Below, in pieces: positions 17,583 through 27,650 of a stretch of 64,000 bases of DNA. The position numbers and the translations under genes were made by a program. The first letter of the stretch is position 1. Every line of letters starts with the position of its first letter. Under the pieces are notes generated by a model, which worked only from the letters and a program-made list of their open reading frames with translations, did no database searches and was not told the origin of the DNA. Source of the DNA: Lysobacterales bacterium 63-13. GTDB taxonomy: Bacteria > Pseudomonadota > Gammaproteobacteria > Xanthomonadales > Rhodanobacteraceae. The stretch lies in NCBI GenBank assembly GCA_001899855.1, contig MKWR01000029.1:301110-365109 (forward strand). Reading direction: 5' to 3'.

Positions 17583-18119
17583 TCAGTGACGGCCAAGGTG
17601 CCAGGCGAGTTCCGCATCGGCCTTGCCCTGTGCCTGCAGCAACAGGTCGCAGACCTCGCGCACGGCACCTGCGCCACCCTCGCGCCGGGTTTGCCAGTGC
17701 GCTTGCGCGACTACCGCGGGGTGCGCGTTGGCCACGGTGATGGCCAGGCCAACCCGGGTCATGACGCCAAGATCGGGCAGGTCATCGCCGGTATAGGAGC
17801 AATCGGCCGCGCTCAACTGCAGGGCATGCAGCAACTGCTCGAAACAGGCGTACTTGTCCTCCTGGCCCTGGTAGACATGGATGACGCCGAGGTCGGCCAT
17901 GCGCTTGGCCACCAGATGGCTGATCCGCGCAGTGATGATGGCCACCTCGATGCCGTTGGCGCGCAGGCGCTTGAGGCCAAGGCCATCGTGGACGTGGAAG
18001 GATTTCAGCTCATGCCCGTCTTCCGAATACCAGAGTCGCCCATCGGTAAGCACGCCATCGACATCGAAGATGGCCAACTTGATGCGGGCGGCGCGCTGCA
18101 GGATGTCGGGCATGTGCAT
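17583..18119 (-). CDS. kdsC: 3-deoxy-D-manno-octulosonate 8-phosphate phosphatase KdsC
   Basis: A HAD-superfamily phosphatase of KDO biosynthesis, converting KDO-8-P to KDO. The 178-residue protein has the DxD nucleophile motif in [10 protein letters not shown] (about residues 18-27), ITARISHLV for motif II and [11 protein letters not shown] for motif IV, with no cap domain. I start it at 18119 (MHMPDIL). The open frame extends 19 codons upstream, but that stretch is only translated intergenic repeat DNA (repeated FPIPDSR-like residues). An ATG at 18113 is also possible. Confidence 0.93.
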   Translation of the reverse strand: MHMPDILQRAARIKLAIFDVDGVLTDGRLWYSEDGHELKSFHVHDGLGLKRLRANGIEVAIITARISHLVAKRMADLGVIHVYQGQEDKYACFEQLLHALQLSAADCSYTGDDLPDLGVMTRVGLAITVANAHPAVVAQAHWQTRREGGAGAVREVCDLLLQAQGKADAELAWHLGRH

Positions 18120-18122
18120 GCT

Positions 18123-18222
18123 GGGAATCGGGAATCGGGAATCGGGAATCGGGAATCGGTACGGCGAGGTGCGCAAAGCTTTTGCTCCAAAACCATTCCC
18201 TATTCCCTATTCTCCATTCCCG
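18123..18222. repeat. tandem heptamer GGGAATC x5 with facing inverted copies, between kdsD and kdsC
   Basis: Five consecutive copies of the 7-mer GGGAATC (18123-18157) face an inverted, degenerate series of ATTCCCT/ATTCCC units (18195-18222) across a 37-base spacer. RNA across it could form a long imperfect hairpin. It sits in the 110-base gap between kdsD and kdsC, two minus-strand genes of one pathway. The words are related to the GGATTCGGG/CCCGAATCC palindromes at 21022-21079 and 49181-49225, so it probably belongs to the same dispersed repeat family. Confidence 0.8.
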
Positions 18223-18229
18223 AAAAAAA

Positions 18230-19252
18230 TCAAACCACTCGTGCACGCAGCAGGTCATGGATATTCAGTGCGCCGACCACGCGGTTCTCCTCGTCGACCA
18301 CGGGCAAGGCATGGATCTTGAAGGCTTCCATGACCTGGGCGGCCTCGACGGCCAGCTTGTCCGCGGTGATTGTCTTCGGGTTCGAAGTCATCAGGCTGCG
18401 CACCGGCGTATCGCGCAGGTCGATGTCGGCATCGTCGACGGCACGGCGCAGGTCGCCATCGGTGAAGACGCCAAGCAACTCGCCCTCGGCATTGGTCACC
18501 GTGGTCATGCCCAGTCCAGTGCGGGTCATTTCGACCAGTGCCGTGGTCAGCGACGCATGCTGCTCGACCTTCGGCACCTGCTTGCCGGAATGCATGATGT
18601 CGCTGATGCGCACGAGCAGGCGCCTGCCCAGGGTGCCTGCCGGATGCGAACGGGCGAAATCCTCGGAAGTGAAGCCGCGTGCCTCAAGCAGGGCAATGGC
18701 CAGGGCATCACCCATGACCAGCGCGGCCGTGGTGCTGGCGGTTGGTGCCAGACCGAGCGGGCAGGCTTCCTCGGATACCGAAACATCCAGGTGCACATCG
18801 GCGAGTTTGGCCAGCGAGGAAAATTCGTTGCCGGTCATCGCGATCAGCGGCACGTTCTGGCGCTTGATCAAGGGCAGGATGGTCAGCAGCTCGTCGGTTT
18901 CGCCGGAATTGCTCAGGCTCAGCACGACGTCCTTCTGCGTGATCATGCCGAGGTCGCCGTGGCTGGCTTCGGCCGGATGCACGAAGAACGCCGGCGTGCC
19001 GGTGGAGGCCAGGGTGGCCGCAATCTTGCGCGCGATATGCCCGGATTTGCCGATCCCGGTCACGACGACGCGGCCCTGGCACTGGAACATGAGCTGGCAG
19101 GCGCTGAGGAAGCTGCCATTGACGCGCTGCTGCAGGGCCTCGATCGCACGCGCTTCGGTCACGATCACCGTGCGCGCGCTTTCGCGGATCGTCGCTTCGA
19201 CAAGCATGGGGTTGGTCAGGGAGAGCTGGGCCGGGTTCAATTGGGCATTCAT
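18230..19252 (-). CDS. kdsD: D-arabinose 5-phosphate isomerase KdsD
   Basis: Converts ribulose-5-phosphate to arabinose-5-phosphate, the first committed step of KDO synthesis. The 340-residue protein has an N-terminal SIS domain ([37 protein letters not shown]) followed by two CBS domains, the standard KdsD layout. I start at [10 protein letters not shown] (19252); the upstream extension of the frame is not family-like. Divergent from ibaG-murA, with about 170 bases between the starts. Confidence 0.93.
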   Translation of the reverse strand: MNAQLNPAQLSLTNPMLVEATIRESARTVIVTEARAIEALQQRVNGSFLSACQLMFQCQGRVVVTGIGKSGHIARKIAATLASTGTPAFFVHPAEASHGDLGMITQKDVVLSLSNSGETDELLTILPLIKRQNVPLIAMTGNEFSSLAKLADVHLDVSVSEEACPLGLAPTASTTAALVMGDALAIALLEARGFTSEDFARSHPAGTLGRRLLVRISDIMHSGKQVPKVEQHASLTTALVEMTRTGLGMTTVTNAEGELLGVFTDGDLRRAVDDADIDLRDTPVRSLMTSNPKTITADKLAVEAAQVMEAFKIHALPVVDEENRVVGALNIHDLLRARVV

Positions 19253-19419
19253 CGGGGTCGGATTCAATGGCGATAGTGCGCGGCCCGCCAGCCTGGAATT
19301 TCGGCGGAGCCGGATTTTTAGTACCATTACGCATTCCCATTGTATCTGTAACCCCCGTTTGCGCCTATGACGTGCGGGTTCGCTTGTTCGTCGCCGACTT
19401 GCCAGGAATCCGCCTTTTC

Positions 19420-19656
19420 ATGGACACAAAGACCATCCACGATCTGATCCAGAGCGGGATTCCGGATGCGGAAATCCATGTCGATGGCGCCGATGGCGTG
19501 CATTTCGAGGCGCGCGTGGTCAGCCCGGTGTTTGCCGGCAAGCTGCCGCTGGCGCGTCACCGGCTTGTTTACGCGACGCTCGGCGCCCACATGGGGAACG
19601 CCATCCATGCCCTCTCGTTGCGCACCTTGACACCGGAAGAAGCGCTCAAGGGTTGA
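19420..19656 (+). CDS. ibaG: BolA-family protein (IbaG-like)
   Basis: A 78-residue BolA/IbaG protein starting MDTKTIHDLIQSGIPDAEIHVDG, with the conserved class II fold and the C-terminal RHRLVYATLGAHMGNAIHALSL. BolA-like proteins pair with monothiol glutaredoxins in [2Fe-2S] handling. The variant next to murA is IbaG in E. coli, and the same pairing holds here (murA starts 97 bases later). The frame is open upstream, but the family starts at this ATG. Confidence 0.9.
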   Translation: MDTKTIHDLIQSGIPDAEIHVDGADGVHFEARVVSPVFAGKLPLARHRLVYATLGAHMGNAIHALSLRTLTPEEALKG

Positions 19657-19710
19657 ACCCCGGAGCTTGCCGCAATCCACCCGTTGCAGTCGTTCGCGCC
19701 AAGGCGATGA

Positions 19711-21012
<1,302 letters not shown>

Positions 21013-21021
21013 CCAGGAGCG

Positions 21022-21079
21022 GGGATTTCGGGATTGGGGATTCGGTGGGAGCTTTTGCGAATCCCCAATCCCGAATCCC
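21022..21079. repeat. palindromic intergenic repeat between convergent genes (terminator-like)
   Basis: The left arm 21022-21044 (GGGATTTCGGGATTGGGGATTCG) is followed by a 13-base loop and then its near-perfect complement at 21058-21079 with one base deleted. It fills the space between the murA stop (21012) and the stop of the convergent DUF3108 gene (21088). It could terminate both transcripts, although there is no T run. Closely related arms occur at 49181-49225. Confidence 0.85.
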
Positions 21080-21087
21080 CCAATACC

Positions 21088-21813
21088 CTATTCCCAACCA
21101 AGCAAGCGCAGGGTGACCGTGTCGCCCTTGCGTTCGACTTGCTCGATCTGCACCGGGATCCAGCCGTTGGCTTCGGCATACCAGCTGGTCGAGGTGCGCT
21201 TCTTGCGCACGCGCTCGAGGCAGCGGGTCAGGAAGCTGCCGGCAGGGACATCCAGCTTGACCTCGCCGCATGGCGTGTAGCGGACATCCTCGATGGCGTC
21301 TTTCGTCGCCACCTTGTAGTTGAAGGTGTCGGCATGGCCGGCCAGATCCGCGGCCAGGGCAATGGTCAGCGCATGGCGATCGATGGTGAACGGGACCAGG
21401 CCATAGCGCGCATCGCTGCCACCCTCGACCATGTGCACTTCGCCGGAATCCCAGTCGAACTCGCCGTGGCGGCGCTTGTTCTTGAAGGCCACGTCCTGGC
21501 GGAAATCGTAACGGGTGGTTTCCGGACGTCCGCCGTTCCAGCGCAGCACGGATTCTTCGGTGACATCGAGACCGGCAATTTTCGCCAGGCTGGACGTCCC
21601 CTGCGTGGTCGTGCGCAGGATCCAGTTGGCGTCGCCATTGCGCTTCCATTCGATGGTCGTCCGCGCGATTTCATGGCCGTTGCGCAAGGTTGCGTATTCG
21701 GCCTTGAACGGTGCGATCGGCGAATCGGCAAGGACACAGCCAGCCGGAACGAGGAGACACAGGAGCAGGGTGGCAATCCGGTTCAAGGCGCGCTTCCACT
21801 GAAAGGGCGGCAT
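21088..21813 (-). CDS. DUF3108 domain secreted protein
   Basis: A 241-residue protein with a signal peptide (MPPFQWKRALNRIATLLLCL..., cleavage near LADS) and a DUF3108 domain (FKAEYATLRNGHEIARTTIEW, WILRTTTQGTSSLA, DFRQDVAFKNKRRHGEFDW). A gene of this family commonly follows purN/purM in gammaproteobacteria. Its function is unknown, and it is presumed periplasmic or outer-membrane associated. A cysteine at the end of the hydrophobic stretch (LLVPAGCVLA) leaves open a lipoprotein. Confidence 0.82.
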   Translation of the reverse strand: MPPFQWKRALNRIATLLLCLLVPAGCVLADSPIAPFKAEYATLRNGHEIARTTIEWKRNGDANWILRTTTQGTSSLAKIAGLDVTEESVLRWNGGRPETTRYDFRQDVAFKNKRRHGEFDWDSGEVHMVEGGSDARYGLVPFTIDRHALTIALAADLAGHADTFNYKVATKDAIEDVRYTPCGEVKLDVPAGSFLTRCLERVRKKRTSTSWYAEANGWIPVQIEQVERKGDTVTLRLLGWE

Positions 21814-21854
21814 TCTGGTTGCTGCATGATGAATGCCGGGTGTCGCCAGCGGAT

Positions 21855-22511
21855 TCAGTCCGGCAGGCGCAGCGGCGCGGCCAGCGCCACGCCGTCGAGG
21901 AGGATCGTGTCCGCCTTCAAGGCCAGGCGACCCGCGGCGAGCATGCAGACACAGGCAACCAGCAAGCGGTGTTCGCGGGCGAGCAGGCGGCTGGCGAGGC
22001 TGTCTTCCGTGTCACCCTCGGCGATTTCGATGACGGTCTGCGCAATGACCGGTCCGCCATCCAGTTCGGCGGTGACGAAATGCACGCTGGCACCATGCTC
22101 GTGATCGCCGGCTGCAAGCGCGCGTCGATGCGTGTGCAGACCCGGATAGCGGGGCAGCAGGGACGGATGGATGTTGATGATGCGGCCGAGCCACGGCGCA
22201 AAGGCCTCTGCATCGAGGATGCGCATGAATCCGGCCAGCACGATCAGGTCCGCGTGCAGATCGGCAATGCGCGCGAACAGGGCAAGGTCGTAGGCGCGGC
22301 GATCGGGGAACTGGCGCGGATCGAGATGGATCGCCGCAATGTCATGGCTGCGGGCGAGTTCGAGTGCGCGCGCCTCGGGCTTGTCGGAAAGCACGCCGAC
22401 AATGCGGATGGGCAACTGCCCGCCGTGCTGCGCGTCGATCAGCGCCTCAAGATTGCTGCCCCTGCCCGAGGCGAGCACGACGACACGCATGGGCTGGTCC
22501 GGGTCGTTCAA
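21855..22511 (-). CDS. purN: phosphoribosylglycinamide formyltransferase PurN
   Basis: Transfers a formyl group from 10-formyl-THF to GAR in purine synthesis. The 218-residue protein has [10 protein letters not shown] near the N-terminus, [21 protein letters not shown] with the catalytic Asn and His, and a downstream [13 protein letters not shown] segment. The start overlaps the end of purM by 4 bases (ATGA), so the pair is coupled. Confidence 0.94.
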   Translation of the reverse strand: MNDPDQPMRVVVLASGRGSNLEALIDAQHGGQLPIRIVGVLSDKPEARALELARSHDIAAIHLDPRQFPDRRAYDLALFARIADLHADLIVLAGFMRILDAEAFAPWLGRIINIHPSLLPRYPGLHTHRRALAAGDHEHGASVHFVTAELDGGPVIAQTVIEIAEGDTEDSLASRLLAREHRLLVACVCMLAAGRLALKADTILLDGVALAAPLRLPD

Positions 22512-23545
22512 CGGATATGCACGCGCTCATCGCCGCGGGTCGCTTCGATGGCACCGATCGTCCACGCCTGCAGGCCGAGGGTTTCAAGGGCATCGAGGGT
22601 CGCCCCGGCGTGCTCGCGCGAGACGATCAGGGTGTAGCCGATGCCGCAGTTGAAGGTCCGCCACATTTCATCCTGGGCCACCTTGCCTTCACGTTGCAGC
22701 CAGTCGAAGACGACGGGGGCCTTCCACGCGCTGCTGTCGAGTTCGATGCCCAGGTGCGCGGGGACGACGCGGATGATGTTCTCGCGCAGGCCGCCGCCGG
22801 TGATGTGGGCCATGCCGTTGATCGGCAACTGCTGGAGCAGCTTGAGGATTGGTTTGACATAGATCGTGGTCGGCATCATCAGCGCATCAGCGAGGTTGAT
22901 CCCGCCAAGGTCGAGATCGAACGGGTTGCCGGCGCGCTCGACGATGCGGCGGATCAGCGAGTAGCCGTTCGAGTGCGCGCCGGAAGCGGCGATGCCGATG
23001 ATCGCGTCGCCGGCATTGATGCGGCTGCCATCGATCAGGGCGAGTTTCTCCACCGCGCCGACGCAGAAGCCGGCCAGGTCGTACTCGCCGGGCGGATACA
23101 TGCTCGGCATCTCGGCGGTTTCGCCACCGATCAAGGCACAGCCGGCCAGCTCGCAGCCCTTGGCGATGCCGCCGACCACGGCCACCGTGGTTTCGACATC
23201 GAGTTGGCCGGTGGCGAAATAATCGAGGAAAAACAATGGCTCGGCACCCTGCACGAGGACGTCGTTGACACACATGCCGACCAGGTCGATGCCGATCGTG
23301 GCGTGGCGATCGAGTATCTGCGCAAGCTTGAGCTTGGTGCCGACGCCGTCGGTACCCGACACCAGCACCGGTTCGCGATAGCGGCCGCCGAGGTCGAACA
23401 GGCCACCAAAGCCGCCAAGACCCGACATCACTTCCTTGCGGAAAGTGCGCGCGACCAGCGGCTTGATGCGCTCGACGACGGCATTGCCGGCATCGATATC
23501 GACACCGGCGGCGCGGTAGGTAAGGGCCTCGTTCTCGTTCGACAT
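22508..23545 (-). CDS. purM: phosphoribosylformylglycinamidine cyclo-ligase PurM
   Basis: Closes the imidazole ring to give AIR in purine synthesis. The 345-residue protein starts [21 protein letters not shown] and has the family motifs [39 protein letters not shown] and [24 protein letters not shown]. It is full length. A further upstream ATG (23614) is not supported by homology. It is divergent from the DUF2066 gene, the arrangement seen in many gammaproteobacteria. Confidence 0.95.
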   Translation of the reverse strand: MSNENEALTYRAAGVDIDAGNAVVERIKPLVARTFRKEVMSGLGGFGGLFDLGGRYREPVLVSGTDGVGTKLKLAQILDRHATIGIDLVGMCVNDVLVQGAEPLFFLDYFATGQLDVETTVAVVGGIAKGCELAGCALIGGETAEMPSMYPPGEYDLAGFCVGAVEKLALIDGSRINAGDAIIGIAASGAHSNGYSLIRRIVERAGNPFDLDLGGINLADALMMPTTIYVKPILKLLQQLPINGMAHITGGGLRENIIRVVPAHLGIELDSSAWKAPVVFDWLQREGKVAQDEMWRTFNCGIGYTLIVSREHAGATLDALETLGLQAWTIGAIEATRGDERVHIR

Positions 23546-23716
23546 GGGCAGAGCCGGATACGCGGGGGCGCGCATCTTACCAGCAACCGCAGCGAAGGCC
23601 CGCGCAGGGAACAAGGCGAGGTGCCCTGGTGCGGCAGCCGCTTTGGGCTTCGATGGACGAGGCAGTCGCCGTCCGGCAGACTTGTCGACATTCTTGCCGG
23701 GTCAGGGACTCCCTTC

Positions 23717-24475
23717 ATGCGTGCCTCCGACATCGACGTTGCAACTTGTGCGAAGCGGTTCCCGTGCCATGCCCGGGAGCCGCGGAACGCCGAGGCCGGC
23801 AAGGGCGGAAGCGGCCGCCGCTGGCTGCCGATCATGCTGTTGCCGTGGCTGGCTGCGGGCTTGCTCGCGACCGCGGCGGTCGCCGCCCCGACCACCTACA
23901 GCGGCGAGGCACCGGTCGCCAACCAGTCGGAAGCCGCGCGCGCGGGTGCCTTGAAAACCGCGCTGGCCGAGGTCGTGATGCGACTCAGCGGTGATCCCGG
24001 CATCCTTGCGCGCAGCGAAGTCGCCAATGCGGTGGCGGGCGCCGACAAGCTGGTCCTGCAGTACCGCTACCGGCGCGACAACGTCACCGATGATGCCGGC
24101 GCGTCCGTTTCCCGGCTCGTGCTGGTTGCCGAGTTCGACAGCGACGCGGTCGATCGCATGCTGGCCGGGTTGGGTTTCGCCGGCGGCGGGGCGAGCGTCG
24201 CCATCGACGCCACGCCGGTCGAGAAGCGGATCTGGCTGAGCGGCATCCACTCCGCCGCCGACTATGCGCGGGCGCTGGGCTACCTGACGCGCCAGGCGCA
24301 GGTGCGCCGGTCCTGGCCGATCGAGGCGCGTGGCGACGGCATCCTCGTGCACCTCGTCCTTGCCGGTGATTTCAGCCGCTGGCTGGGCCTGGTCGGCACG
24401 GACATGGTGTTGCAGGTGAACAGCGCCAGCCCGCCCGTGCAAGGCATCGATGCGACCCTCGCCCTGAGTCCCTGA
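23717..24475 (+). CDS. DUF2066 domain exported protein
   Basis: A 252-residue protein with a hydrophobic N-terminal segment (about residues 35-57, ending TAAVAAPTTYSGEAPV) and a DUF2066 region (AARAGALKTALAEVVMRLSGDPGIL, VLQYRYRR, LVLVAEFD). The family is almost always found between purM and the hda region in gammaproteobacteria; its function is unknown. I chose the ATG at 23717. The open frame extends far upstream antisense to purM, but that part is only shadow coding. The next gene begins 3 bases after the stop. Confidence 0.82.
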   Translation: MRASDIDVATCAKRFPCHAREPRNAEAGKGGSGRRWLPIMLLPWLAAGLLATAAVAAPTTYSGEAPVANQSEAARAGALKTALAEVVMRLSGDPGILARSEVANAVAGADKLVLQYRYRRDNVTDDAGASVSRLVLVAEFDSDAVDRMLAGLGFAGGGASVAIDATPVEKRIWLSGIHSAADYARALGYLTRQAQVRRSWPIEARGDGILVHLVLAGDFSRWLGLVGTDMVLQVNSASPPVQGIDATLALSP

Positions 24476-24478
24476 CTT

Positions 24479-25063
24479 GTGTCGATGTGGCGTCACCTGC
24501 CCAACCTGATCACGGCCCTGCGCATCGCCCTGGTCTGGCCGGTGTTCTGGCTCATCTCGCGTGGAGATTTCGGCAGCGCCCTGATGCTGGCCGCATTGGC
24601 TGGTGCCAGCGATGCCCTTGATGGCTGGCTGGCGAAGCATTTCAACTGGCAATCGCGCCTTGGCGGACTGCTCGATCCGCTGGCCGACAAGCTCCTGCTG
24701 CTTGCCGCGTTCAGCGCCCTGGCGACGATTGGCGCGGTGCCGCTGTGGCTGTTCGCGCTGGTCATCGGCCGCGACCTGGTGATCGTCTGCGGGGCGATCG
24801 CCTATCACAACCTGATTGGCCCGTTCGAAGCGCAGCCGACGCGCCTGTCGAAGCTGACCACGGTCGTGCAGATCGTTTTCGTGCTTGCCGAGCTGCTGCG
24901 CCTGGCCTGGCTTCCGCAATGGCCGGGACAGGGCGTGCTGCTCGTCGCGACCGCGCTGTTGACGGTGGCCAGCGGGCTAAACTATGTCCTCGTCTGGTCG
25001 CGGCGTGCGCGCCGGGAATTCGCCAATCGCCGGCGCCTGAAGGAATCCTCGCATGGCCGCTAG
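24479..25063 (+). CDS. CDP-alcohol phosphatidyltransferase family protein (PgsA-like)
   Basis: A 194-residue membrane enzyme with the CDP-alcohol transferase motif reading DALDGWLAKHFNWQSRLGG followed by LLDPLADK. The D-x2-D-G-x2-A-x-x8-G-x3-D-x3-D spacing is intact, but the usual Arg of DGxxAR is Lys. It has several hydrophobic helices. It probably makes phosphatidylglycerophosphate or a related phospholipid from CDP-diacylglycerol. The start is the GTG at 24479 or the ATG at 24485. The stop overlaps the start of the downstream transporter gene by 11 bases. Confidence 0.85.
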   Translation: MSMWRHLPNLITALRIALVWPVFWLISRGDFGSALMLAALAGASDALDGWLAKHFNWQSRLGGLLDPLADKLLLLAAFSALATIGAVPLWLFALVIGRDLVIVCGAIAYHNLIGPFEAQPTRLSKLTTVVQIVFVLAELLRLAWLPQWPGQGVLLVATALLTVASGLNYVLVWSRRARREFANRRRLKESSHGR

Positions 25064-26228
25064 TCTCGATATCCGCCTCAAATGGTTGATCCTGGTCGCC
25101 CTGGTGGGTGGGGTGCTGTACCTGATCGGGCCGGCGCTGGCGCCGTTCATCATCGCCGGCCTGTTCGCCTATCTGTTCAACCCTGTTGTCGAAAAGCTCG
25201 AACGCCGCGGCGTCAGTCGTTCGCTCGGAGTCAGCCTGGTCTTTCTCGTCCTGACCCTGGTGCTGGTTGGCATCGTGCTCGTGCTGATTCCGTTCATGGA
25301 CAAGCAGGTCACCCGCTTCATCGACCAGCTGCCGGGCTGGACGGACTGGGCGCGGGATGTCGCGACGCCATGGATCGAGCAGCATTTCGGCATCAGCCTC
25401 GGCATGGTCGACAGCCAGGGCGTGGTCGAGATGCTGAAGGGCCACTGGAAGGAGGCGGGTGGATTCGCCACCACGGTGCTGGCCAAGGTTTCCAAATCCG
25501 GTTTCGCGATCATTGCCTGGGCGCTCAACCTGGTCATCATTCCGGTTGCCGCGTTTTATCTTTTGCGCGACTGGAACATCGTCGTCGAACGCATTCATGC
25601 GCTGGTGCCGCGCTCGATCGAGCCGGTGGTGATGCGCCTGACCCGTGAATCGGATGAAACCCTCGGCGGCTTCCTGCGTGGCCAGCTCAGCGTGATGATC
25701 ATCCTCGGCACCTTGTACGGCATCGGCCTGTGGTCGGTCGGCATCAGTGTCGGCCCTTTGATCGGCATGATCGCGGGCGTGATCAGCTTCGTGCCGTACC
25801 TGGGCGCGATTGTCGGCGTCGGCATGGGCGTGATCGCCGCAGTGGCGCAGTACCAGGATGTCTACCACGTCGTACTGGTGCTGATCGTTTTTGTCGTCGG
25901 CCAGTTGCTCGAAGGCTATGTGCTGGTGCCCAAGCTTGTCGGCGACAAGATCGGCCTGCATCCGGTGGCGGTGATGTTCGCGATACTCGCCGGTGGCGAA
26001 TTGTTCGGCTTTGTCGGCGTCCTGCTGGCCTTGCCGATCGCCGCCGTGGTCATGGTCCTGTTGCGTTATGCCTATGAGCGCTACACGGAAAGCGAGATGT
26101 ATCAGGAAACCGAGGCCGAATCGCTCATTGTCGGCGTCGATGATGCCGACAATCCATCGCGTGAGGACGTGGTGATCATCGTCGCGAGTGCACCTGCATC
26201 CAACCCGGATTCCAGCGCCAGCCCATGA
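25053..26228 (+). CDS. AI-2E/PerM family membrane transporter
   Basis: A 391-residue inner membrane protein of the AI-2 exporter-like (TqsA/PerM, formerly UPF0118) superfamily. It has paired N-terminal helices (WLILVALVGGVLYLIGPALAPF), the hairpin VSRSLGVSLVFLVLTLVLVGIVLVL, and the C-terminal helices with VVLVLIVFVVGQLLEGYVLVPKLVG, a typical family block. The substrate is unknown. A PerM-type gene directly before hda is a common order. The stop overlaps the hda start by 4 bases. Confidence 0.87.
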   Translation: MAASLDIRLKWLILVALVGGVLYLIGPALAPFIIAGLFAYLFNPVVEKLERRGVSRSLGVSLVFLVLTLVLVGIVLVLIPFMDKQVTRFIDQLPGWTDWARDVATPWIEQHFGISLGMVDSQGVVEMLKGHWKEAGGFATTVLAKVSKSGFAIIAWALNLVIIPVAAFYLLRDWNIVVERIHALVPRSIEPVVMRLTRESDETLGGFLRGQLSVMIILGTLYGIGLWSVGISVGPLIGMIAGVISFVPYLGAIVGVGMGVIAAVAQYQDVYHVVLVLIVFVVGQLLEGYVLVPKLVGDKIGLHPVAVMFAILAGGELFGFVGVLLALPIAAVVMVLLRYAYERYTESEMYQETEAESLIVGVDDADNPSREDVVIIVASAPASNPDSSASP

Positions 26229-26926
26229 GTGCACAGATTCCGCTGGCCCTGCGCTGGCCGGCGCACCAGCGCTTTGCCTCGTTTGTCGCCGGAGCCAATG
26301 CGCCCGGGATCGACATCCTGCGCGAAGCGGCACATGGCGCGGGTGTCGATCGCGTCTTCCTCGCCGGCGCGCGCGGCAGCGGCAAGAGCCACCTGCTGAT
26401 CGCCGTGTGTGCCGAAGCGGCCGCCGTTGGGCGCAGTGCCCAGTACCTCGATCTGTCGCGGCTGGGCGAAGCGGCGGGTGACACGATCCGGCGTTTTGCC
26501 GGCAGCGACGTGCTGGCGATCGACAATCTCGATGTACTGGTCGGCGATGCATCCGCCGAGCATGCGCTGTTCGATCTCCACAACCGCTGCCGCGCCGAGG
26601 GCACGACCCTGGTCTTTGCGGCCAGCGATCCGCCGACGGCACTGGCGCTGCAACTGCCGGATCTCGTCTCGCGCCTGTCTGCATGCACGCAGTGGCAGAT
26701 CCGCCCGCTTGATGAGCCGATGCGCCGTCGCATCGTCCGTGATCTGGCCAGTGCGCGCGGGCTGGAACTGGATGACGCCGTACTCGACTGGTTGTTCACG
26801 CGGCGTGCGCGTGATCTCGGCACCTTGGTCGGCCTGCTGGATCGCATCGATCGGGCCGCGCTGGCCGCGCAACGGCGCGTCACCGTGCCGTTCCTGCGCC
26901 ACCTGTTTCCGCCAGCGACGGATTGA
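26225..26926 (+). CDS. hda: DnaA regulatory inactivator Hda
   Basis: An AAA+ protein related to DnaA domain III that, with the loaded beta-clamp, triggers hydrolysis of DnaA-ATP after initiation. The 233-residue protein starts MSAQIPLALRWPAHQRFASFVAG, with the clamp-binding motif around QIPLAL at the N-terminus. It has Walker A GARGSGKSHLL and a Walker B-like VLAIDNLDVL. It is coupled to the transporter gene by a 4-base overlap and ends only 10 bases before the convergent murU stop. Confidence 0.92.
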   Translation: MSAQIPLALRWPAHQRFASFVAGANAPGIDILREAAHGAGVDRVFLAGARGSGKSHLLIAVCAEAAAVGRSAQYLDLSRLGEAAGDTIRRFAGSDVLAIDNLDVLVGDASAEHALFDLHNRCRAEGTTLVFAASDPPTALALQLPDLVSRLSACTQWQIRPLDEPMRRRIVRDLASARGLELDDAVLDWLFTRRARDLGTLVGLLDRIDRAALAAQRRVTVPFLRHLFPPATD

Positions 26927-26936
26927 ACACGCCGTT

Positions 26937-27650
26937 TCAGGGATTGTGCAGGCGCCGGTCGAGCTCGGCGAGCCGTTGCGGCGTGCCGACATCGACCCAG
27001 TCGCCGGCGAAGAATTCGCCGCTGACCTGATGCCGGCGCATGGCCGCGCGCAGCAGGGGTGCGAGGGGGAATCGCGCCGGTGTTTCGGCGGCCCCGGCGT
27101 GTCCGTGCAGGGCCGTGCGCCAGTCGTCGAACAACGCCGCGCGATAGACGCCGACACCGGAATAAGTCAGTCGCGCAGGGCCACTGTCGATCAGATGGCC
27201 GTCCGATTCCAGGGCGAAATCGCCGTGCGCGACATGTGCCGGATTGGCCACCATGACGAGGTGGGCGAGGCTGTCGGGAGCATGCGCGAGATGCGCGAAA
27301 TCCATGTCGATCCAGATGTCGCCGTTGACCAGCAGGAACGGTTCGCCGCCAAGTCGATCGAGCGCATTGAGCATGCCGCCGCCGGTTTCCAGCGCGACCG
27401 GCCCTTCGTCGATGTAGTCGATCTCGAGATTCCAGCGACTGCCATCGCCCAGTGCCGCCGGAAACTGCCCGGCGCGCCAGGAGGTGTTGATGACCACGCG
27501 GCGGATCCCGGCAGCGCCCAGTTTCTGCAGGTGCCATTCGATCAGGCGCTTGCCGCCGACTTCGAGCAAGGGCTTCGCCGTGGCGTCGGTCAGCGGCCGC
27601 ATGCGCTCGCCGCGGCCGGCTGCAAAAATCATCGCGCGCTGGAGTTTCAC
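26937..27650 (-). CDS. murU: N-acetylmuramate alpha-1-phosphate uridylyltransferase MurU
   Basis: A 237-residue nucleotidyltransferase with the signature MIFAAGRGERMRPLTDATAKPL, LLVNGDIWIDMDF and a C-terminal DVGTPQRLAELDRRL. With the neighbouring kinase this identifies MurU of the cell-wall recycling pathway, which makes UDP-MurNAc from MurNAc-1-P and bypasses MurA, giving intrinsic fosfomycin tolerance. The start is the GTG at 27650, which overlaps the amgK stop (GTGA). An ATG six codons later would also work. The larger open frame upstream is not coding. Confidence 0.9.
   Translation of the reverse strand: MKLQRAMIFAAGRGERMRPLTDATAKPLLEVGGKRLIEWHLQKLGAAGIRRVVINTSWRAGQFPAALGDGSRWNLEIDYIDEGPVALETGGGMLNALDRLGGEPFLLVNGDIWIDMDFAHLAHAPDSLAHLVMVANPAHVAHGDFALESDGHLIDSGPARLTYSGVGVYRAALFDDWRTALHGHAGAAETPARFPLAPLLRAAMRRHQVSGEFFAGDWVDVGTPQRLAELDRRLHNP

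Noticed and set aside
18123..18157. Tandem repeat considered as a CRISPR-like array
   Set aside because: Units are only 7 bases with no spacers, and no cas genes are near.
17112..19370. Open frame of 752 codons on the plus strand across lptC, kdsC and kdsD
   Set aside because: All three genes on the minus strand have unmistakable family motifs; the long frame only reflects GC bias.
22364..23716. Long N-terminal extension of the DUF2066 gene on the plus strand
   Set aside because: It runs antisense to purN and purM and has no homology-like sequence; the ATG at 23717 precedes the export signal and the DUF2066 domain.
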